Shown: one piece after another, positions 48,987 to 64,000 of the stretch
How positions within the stretch are numbered: position 1 is the stretch's first letter
How the letters are laid out: every line of letters begins with the position of its first letter
Assembly: GCF_963678975.1 (NCBI RefSeq)
Contig: NC_089281.1
Location: 11,619,277-11,683,276 of the forward strand
Direction of reading: 5' to 3'
Length of the DNA stretch: 64,000 nucleotides
Source: Dysidea avara
Taxonomy: Eukaryota; Porifera; Demospongiae; Dictyoceratida; Dysideidae
Notes under the pieces: model-generated
The model's input: only the letters and a program-made list of their open reading frames with translations
Told to the model about the DNA's origin: nothing
The model's database searches: none
Translations under genes and position numbers: made by a program

Positions 48987-51900
48987 TCAAGGCATTGTGG
49001 TGGATTTGTCCCAGTCATCGTCACTGTTTCCGTCTGCCTCTGACTTGCCGCCGGCCTTTGGAGGAGGTATCATAGCAGCTATCTTATCCATCATGGTTCC
49101 ACCACCTGTAATGATCAGTATAGTTTAGTGGCTACCTCTAAAATAAGACCATTTTGAGTAGGTGCCAAACACATGCTAAGGTGTACTTTACAACCCAGTA
49201 ACATATATTTTATTGAAATGTGAATTGCAAACATGAATTCAAAATCCTCACAGTAGCCAGAATTATGATGGGTGGTCGTTATAGTGGGCCATAGCAACAT
49301 GTCAATTATGGGGTATCTCAACTGTGGGACAAAACTAACAAATGCCTTGTTAAAATCTGAATATGCATTTCATACTATCTTCATTGAACACCAAAATATT
49401 ATCTCTGAAGTGGTAATACACTCTACAAATAAGCACATTGTTTTTTCCATCAGAGCTGGCAAAATGTTTCCAAATAATTATAGATAATACAACATTTCCC
49501 TACTTAGGTGGCCGCTCCAAAGTTGGCTCCGAGCGTGGCGCTTGGCCGGAATCTGGGTGGCCTGCGGATCAAGTCACGATGGGGTTAGCTTTTTTTTTCA
49601 GCCGTTCTAGGTATTTGTCCCGTTTCACTTTAGGATATTTAGCTCAAAGATTTTCGCTTAGGCTCCTAGGCTATGTCTTCCAGGCATTCCCAGGGAAGGA
49701 TAACCTGTGCTTCATATCACTGAGAGTTCCTCTCCAGGGTGTTGGATAGCATCATCTGCAGGTGATGACAGAACAATGGTCATGCCCCCCCCTTCAAACT
49801 GTCCTCAGCCCCATGGGTATTCACCAAAACCCTCAAATCAGCCATGGAAATACTGAGACAAAAGGGGGTAAGCCTACATGGATGACATTTCTCTTGACTC
49901 TGCTTGCAGAGTCAAAAGAAAACGATCCACAATCACCTAGCAGGGGACATATCTGTTAGAAAATCTGGGGTTCATAATCAACAGAAAGAAATCTGTTATG
50001 AACCCAACTCAAACCTAGGTCTAACTGTGGACTCCATAAAAATGGCTCCCCCCCACAGAAAATGAAAAGTATATGGGCGGAGGCCCACAAAATAGCAAGG
50101 CTGGGAATTGTGACAGCCCATTCTTGGCTCACTTGTTGGGCCAGGTGAACTGATAAACTCTCCTCTGGAATATAAATTTCAGGTACTTTCTGGTACTTTC
50201 TGTATTGATGGTACATGGGTATTGTGAAGAAGGCATCCTTTAGGTCGACCTTGGCTAGCCAGTCCCCTGGCTACAGGGGGTCTTTCAAGATGTGAATCCC
50301 CTCCATCTTGAAACGTTCTTTTTGAATAAATTTGTTCAGGGCTAGTTGATGACCGGATGTTGCCCCCATCCTTCTTTGGAACCAAGAAGAGGTTTGAGTA
50401 GAACCCCTCTGATGGTTGTACCTCCTCTATAGCTTGTTTCTGTAACAGCTCTGTGATCTCCATGATCAACTGGAGCTGGTCTGCTGGGGAAGTTGGAAAT
50501 GCTTCTGTTGTGGTTTGGTCCAGAAGTCTATCCTGTAGCCCTGTACAGTGTTTATGACCCACCGGTCCTGAGTTATGGCCTGCCAATTGTGCAGGTGGTG
50601 TGTCAGTCTTCAGGCTAATGGTTTGGCTGGGATTTAGAGTGTCTGAATGCCCTGGCGAGTAATATGATGTTTCAACATACAACTTTGTATTGTAGTTGGC
50701 CTCCTTTCTGGGGGCCCTGATTCTAGTAGCCCCCCCCCCTGCTGTTGAGGGGGGGGGGGGGTTCGGAAAGGGCTCCTCTGTTCCGGGAGTGGTGGTAAGT
50801 TGCTCTACTCCAACAACAATGATGAGTTGCTTTACTCCAAGAACAAAGGTGAGTTGTTCTACTCAGAGAACGACAGTAAGTTCTTTCACTCTGAGAACGA
50901 CAGCCAGTTGCTCTACTCTGAGAATGACGATGGTGAGTTGTTCTGCTCCGAGAATGATGGTGGGTTGTTTTACTCAACAACTTCCTTTTTAGTTTATCAA
51001 ACTTCTGAGATATCTCCTGAGCTATGTTTGCCATTTTTAGAGCTGTGACACATGTTCGAGCTATGAAAAAGAAATGAGATGTTCAGTTTCATAGCTTTGG
51101 GGGTTCGATTGTGGGTTTTTACTTTGCACCGGAGGTACACAAAGCTGTGAACATAGCTGTTAGAATGAAAACTGGCCATACACCATTGATATGTGAGACT
51201 GAGCCATCTGAAATATAATACCCAAATCCTAGGTAATATCCATGCACTTTCCATATATCTTTAGTGTACATAAGAAGGCAAGAAATGGTTTGGCAAGCCA
51301 AAGTGTATGTGTGACTGTCCTGTGTGCTTTAGTTGCACTCAAGTAGTCAGCATGGGTGCTGCATGCATGTCTGTTCTTGTTGCTCACATGTTGCCATGAC
51401 ACACAAACATGTAACATGCTGGGGAAAACTCTAGTTGTAACATAAAACAAATCACAGTTCAGGTAGTATGTTATGTGAACCATATTTCTAGCAACAAAGA
51501 AATCAAAATTTTCATTGACGACTATCAAAGCCCACAGTATCCCACTTAAATGGTTACCTGTGTTGGGCATGTCATCTTTGTCTTGTCGTCCACTAATTCC
51601 TTTACGTCTTCTGGTCAGGGCAGCATGTAGGTCACCAAGAAGGTCCCCTGGTCCACTGCTAGCTGCTGGTATTGCATCTTCCTCTTCTTTCTTGGCCTTG
51701 CGTCGTTTCTTCCGTTCTTTTGCAGTCTTAAGACCAGCCTTATCTGTGCCGCCAGCCTTCCTAATAGCTTCCATTAAATTGGCACGCCCATCATCCATGC
51801 TTGGTATATCAGCAGATTTATCTAGAATTACATGACAATGTACTTCAAACATTTGTTATTTATATGGCCGCAACCAATTACAAATCCAAGAGCACAATAT

Positions 51901-53664
51901 ACTACACAAGCAAAAACTAAACAATTTTTATGCAAAGTGAGCCAAACATCTAATAGAACAGTCACCAAAATTCTTAACATCTCTGCAATGGGCAGTATTG
52001 GGACCAACAATTGTTGCTGCAATATAAAAGGAACTGGACCAGTCTTTCAGAGGTAAAAAATATGGAACCAGAGTAGTTGGAACAAACAATTTGTCTGAAC
52101 AGAAATTTCAATAGGCATCATATAGCCAACAATGCCACATTATTGTGCTCAGTTTGCAAGGCCCCTTTCAGACATTTTGGCTACATTCACAATCCAAAGA
52201 GCAAAACACTCTAACAAAGCAGTCACTAAACTTTCTTAGCCCATAATTCACTATGGTAAAATAGTATTGCTATATGGTTGTAGTCAGTTCGCTGGGTGAC
52301 ATGATTTCATTTTTTAATTTCAAACAAACATTCTAATAGCAAAACACTATTTTAATAGAGCAGCCACACTTACTGACCTGCAGGAGGCTCATCATCGTCA
52401 CTTCCTGTTGGAGGTGGTGGCGGAGGAGGAGGTGCAGCTTCTGGTGGGGGTGGAGGTGGTGGAGGCGCCGCTGCTTCCGGAGGTGGAGGAGGGGGTGGGG
52501 CTCCAGATGGACCAACTGGAAAAGAATCAATATACAACAGACATTCCCAAATATTCTGCAGTTTTTAGATTTACTCTACATACCCTCTTCTTTATGCACA
52601 ATATGGAACCCAGAATGTGTGGTTGCATATTTATAAGCAAAAAACACGGGACAAATCCTTTTACACATTTTTTTAAATGGGACAAATCCTTTTACACACT
52701 TTTTAAATTTGGTGGTCCCCTATAAATACTTACATTCTGTAATTGTAACTGGAATTGATGGGACAGTGTTCTCACTAATTTCTAGTGAAGGTAGCTCAGG
52801 TACATTAGAGCCAGCTATTGATGGTGCAATTGACTGGCCCATATCTGCCTCAAACAAAAGATCGTCAGCAACATTAGGTAAGTGAGGAAGTTGTAAAGGA
52901 ACCTCCAACTCTGGTAGATCTGGCATCTTTGGTTTATACATGACATCATCCGCAGTACCACGTAACAACTCCTCTCCTTCAGTAATGGTATAAGGAGCTT
53001 CTGAGATCTCATCTTCTTTAATAGTATCACGTGTTTTTGTCTTAACTCCCTCGAGTGGATCAAGAATTACATATTTCTTGTAAGGATTTTCAGATGTATT
53101 AAATAACAGCAGGGAGCTAACTGATGGAAGGTGCTTAGGAAGGCTGCCAAGACCTTCGCCTTCTTCTTCAACGTGGTCTTCTTCACTCCTTTCTGCAGAT
53201 TTCTGTTTCTGTGTGTGCTTCCTTACAATGGCCTTTGTTGCAAGTCTTGGCTTGAAATATTCTCTCTTTGCAAGCATCATCTCGTTCGTAACATCTGGTA
53301 GTCGGATGTCACTGCTGACTTTACTGCGTTTAATTTTCTGCAGTTGAGGATTGACACCAGCAAACAGTGTGGTATAGTCGCTAAGGAACTCAGGTGCTGG
53401 GTACTTTGGAGTGGAGAAAACTTGAGTAGCCTTACTCCTGTGATTCCGTAGTTTATCTACCTTAGCTTGGCACGTGTTGATACGATTGTTAATAGCTGTT
53501 AACTGGTCCCTGTTCTCCGCCACACGATTACTAATCCGGTTGAAGATATCGTTTGCTATCGCCTGTAAGTACTCCAATGAGTCTATGACTTGTGACAAGG
53601 ACTCTTCGCGGCGTAAATCCGGTAGTACGACCGGAACGTGGTACATCTGCACAGCTGACGACAT
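48987..53664 (-). CDS. WASHC1: WASHC1, WASH-complex actin nucleation-promoting factor
   Basis: WASH activates Arp2/3 on endosomes for retromer-dependent sorting. Four exons: 53664-52734, 52515-52378, 51821-51558, 49105-48987; 1452 nt, 483 aa, in phase, close to the usual ~465 aa. The N-terminal WAHD1 region is clear (VPVVLPDLRREESLSQVIDS, LEYLQAIANDIFNRISNRV, VFSTPKYPAPE), as are the TBR-type SVSSLLLFNTSENPYKKYV and a DVMYKPKMPDLPELEVP stretch. Exon 2 encodes the polyproline segment. Exon 3 has the WH2 motif GRANLMEAIRKAGG and a basic connector, with the C-helix-like DLLGDLHAALTRRRKG. Exon 4 supplies MMDKIAAMIPPPK and the acidic end NSDDDWDKS containing the conserved tryptophan. I start at 53664 (MSSAVQMYHVP); no in-frame ATG lies upstream in this exon. 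Intron 3 (2.4 kb) contains DIRS-like debris. Confidence 0.95.
49756..50155 (+). pseudogene. DIRS-like reverse transcriptase fragment, forward piece
   Basis: With frameshifts, the plus strand gives LSSAPWVFTKTLKSAMEILR, then AYMDDISL (the RT YxDD box), then INRKKSVMNPTQT, LGLTVDSIKM and KMKSIWAEAHKIARLGIVTA. This order of motifs matches the palm to thumb region of DIRS-type RTs. Frame changes and a C-run at 49786 show it is dead. It lies in WASHC1 intron 3, antisense to the gene. Confidence 0.75.
50160..50690 (-). pseudogene. DIRS-like reverse transcriptase fragment, reverse piece
   Basis: Minus-strand translation has ITELLQKQAIEEVQPSEGFY followed by SNLFLVPKKDGGN, then, after frame shifts, GDWLAK-type and MYHQYRKYQK segments. 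These are the RT fingers and early palm blocks that should precede the YxDD box found in the opposite piece. The two pieces meet head to head near 50157, so this is an inverted junction, either of two copies or of a split-repeat element. Confidence 0.75.
50799..50975. repeat. 27-bp tandem array
   Basis: About 6.5 units of GTTGCTCTACTCCGAGAAC followed by a variable 8 bp (one unit is 30 bp). Both strands stay open: plus gives LLYSEN-type repeats, minus gives SRTTHHRHSQSR-like repeats. The basic Ser/Arg minus reading would suit a gag-like region upstream of the minus-strand RT, which is inference. Confidence 0.85.
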
Positions 53665-53863
53665 TGTTAACTCTTTCAACTAATACCACTGTACGTCTGT
53701 TTCTTTTATCACATGACGACAGAGGTGTCTAATTCTAATAGTTTAACGCAGTAAGTTTATGCTTCTTATAATTTAATGCACATTTGTTGATTAAGCGCGC
53801 CAATTATTTCTAATTGTTATTTAGAGGTGCCTATATAAGATTTTAATCGCAGATTTTTAATGG
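53665..53863. promoter_or_regulatory. Compact bidirectional promoter between WASHC1 and WDR27
   Basis: The two start codons diverge and are 199 bp apart. The segment is AT-rich with no TATA box at a clearly informative position, and contains GACGTACAGTG/TATCACATGACGAC words near the WASHC1 side. Function is inferred from geometry. Confidence 0.7.
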
Positions 53864-62711
<8,848 letters not shown>

Positions 62712-62796
62712 CTGACAACTCATGACATTACTTTTGTAGTCAATGAATATTTAATAATATACATGAGTAAATACCACAAAATTATTGTCTAAGATT
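62712..62796. other. 85-bp gap between converging WDR27 and SLC35C1
   Basis: The stop codons are only 85 bp apart, so the mature 3' ends of the two transcripts almost certainly overlap and are complementary. Confidence 0.7.
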
Positions 62797-64000
62797 TTAA
62801 CTATCTTGTTTAGGTTGTGACGGAATTGGTTGCATCTCAACTGGACTACTGTTGGCAGCAGCAGCCAGTTTCTCTTTTTGTGATTCTTCCATTTCCTTCA
62901 TCTTCACAAAAGTGTAAGCTGTTGATCCACCTAATACCATAGCATTGCTGCCCCACCATAGAAATGACTTCACTTCTCCACTGACGATTATTGCGATAAT
63001 GGTTTGAGCACACGCCTTGGCCGTGCCGCTGACATTATGAGTCAATGGGCTTGTGACCTTAATCTGTAGTCCTGAAACATAGCCAATAGCTATACCAAAC
63101 ACACCCGCACTAACAATCATGACCCAGAAGAATGGCATAGCCCAATGTGGGAATTCTAGTAGTAACTGAACCTCACCAAACAGTACACACAGTACGGCTA
63201 ATAGCAGGGTAGCATTGAGATTATTGTAAAGTTGCAGCCTCCATAGATTACCATCCACAGCTGGGAGTACCTTCTTGGTAAATATGGCATTGAGGGATAC
63301 ACACAGACTTGCCAGAACTCCAAACACCACTCCAGCTATCGACAGATCAACTGACTTCCCTTCTTGATCAATTCCCAGCATAAACCCACCAACAATGACT
63401 GCACAACAAATGATAGTCCTGAATGAGATGTACTGTTGTAGTACAGTATAGGAGAATATCTGTGTAGTACCAAAATTACACAAAAGGTATTCAAGCCATT
63501 GAAATGTAAGAACACTTAAAAGTAATGTACCATATGACTTCACGACTTATACTTACCACATTGAAAACTGTAGTTAGTGACCGACCAACATTGTAGAATG
63601 CCACCCCAAGGTATTTGAGCGTGAGGTTGTTGAACGTTATCATACTGACAAACACCAACGACAAAGGAAACACCTGAAAGTAGAGATAAACAACAAGGAT
63701 CTTCCTTAGCTGGTCACCTTTAAATGAGGCAAAAAATTAATCCTACTAGGCAGCATAGTGTTGAGTGGCCAGACTAGTTTTCCTTACACATGCACACATA
63801 CAAAAAATAACTGTCTGGCCACCACTCTCGTAAAAGCTGAGCATATTAACAAGATAATTACTCTAAGGTGACTGGATTACATCATAGAAATGGTTGCTGT
63901 GGTAAGGTATACATTCAAACTCACTTTCATTGCCACCGAAATGTCAACACGAGCTGGTGGGAAGATGCCTGCAGCTGGTAACTTGTCCCCAATGAACCCA
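62797..64000 (-). CDS. SLC35C1: SLC35C1 GDP-fucose transporter (5' part beyond window)
   Basis: SLC35C1 is a Golgi multi-pass nucleotide-sugar transporter importing GDP-fucose for fucosylation. Three exons are visible: 64000-63925 (partial), 63673-63557, 63459-62797. Family blocks are strong: [20 protein letters not shown] followed by [40 protein letters not shown] and [38 protein letters not shown] followed by [12 protein letters not shown], then [19 protein letters not shown]. Several hydrophobic helices alternate with short loops, and the tail is soluble and ends at PSQPKQDS. The start codon lies beyond the window's right edge. An apparent start at 63543 is intronic; the acceptor CTACACAG sets the exon at 63459. 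Confidence 0.95.

Overview
The window is nuclear DNA from an invertebrate animal. The base composition is AT-rich, the genes are intron-rich with GT-AG introns (some only about 50 bp), and all seven recognisable host genes are conserved animal genes. An early-branching animal such as a sponge fits the gene structures and the LINE, hAT and DIRS remnants, but that placement is inference; no species can be named from sequence alone.

Layout. Positions 1-9900 hold no host gene and are packed with mobile DNA: MITEs (several with clear target-site duplications), LINE 3' remnants, and a 2.9-kb unit with ~120-bp terminal inverted repeats (TIRs). That unit encodes a PIN-nuclease-like protein with a C-terminal cysteine-rich CXC module. 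Seven host genes follow in strictly alternating orientation: an LC3C-like Atg8 protein (-), NXF1 mRNA export receptor (+), TET 5-methylcytosine dioxygenase (-), SMG6 NMD endonuclease (+), WASHC1 actin nucleation-promoting factor (-), WDR27 (+), and the SLC35C1 GDP-fucose transporter (-, cut by the window end). LC3/NXF1 and WASHC1/WDR27 are divergent pairs with about 200 bp between start codons. NXF1/TET, SMG6/WASHC1 and WDR27/SLC35C1 converge tail to tail.

Exon models were built by hand from splice sites, reading phase and family similarity. The coding sums of LC3, NXF1, TET, SMG6 and WASHC1 are all multiples of three, which supports them. WDR27 is solid at both ends but has unresolved boundaries in the middle.

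The large introns are insertion sites. NXF1 intron 7 carries a decayed hAT (TTF/DUF4371-type) transposon nested inside an older hAT MITE, plus a LINE tail. WASHC1 intron 3 carries oppositely oriented DIRS-like reverse transcriptase pieces. WDR27 introns carry two hAT-type MITEs with perfect 8-bp duplications and a Tigger/pogo-like MITE.

The observations most worth following are the PIN-CXC mobile unit, an LC3 that ends exactly at its conjugation glycine, and a short dispersed motif (ACTCTAATAGARCAGTCA-like) repeated about a dozen times in non-coding DNA.
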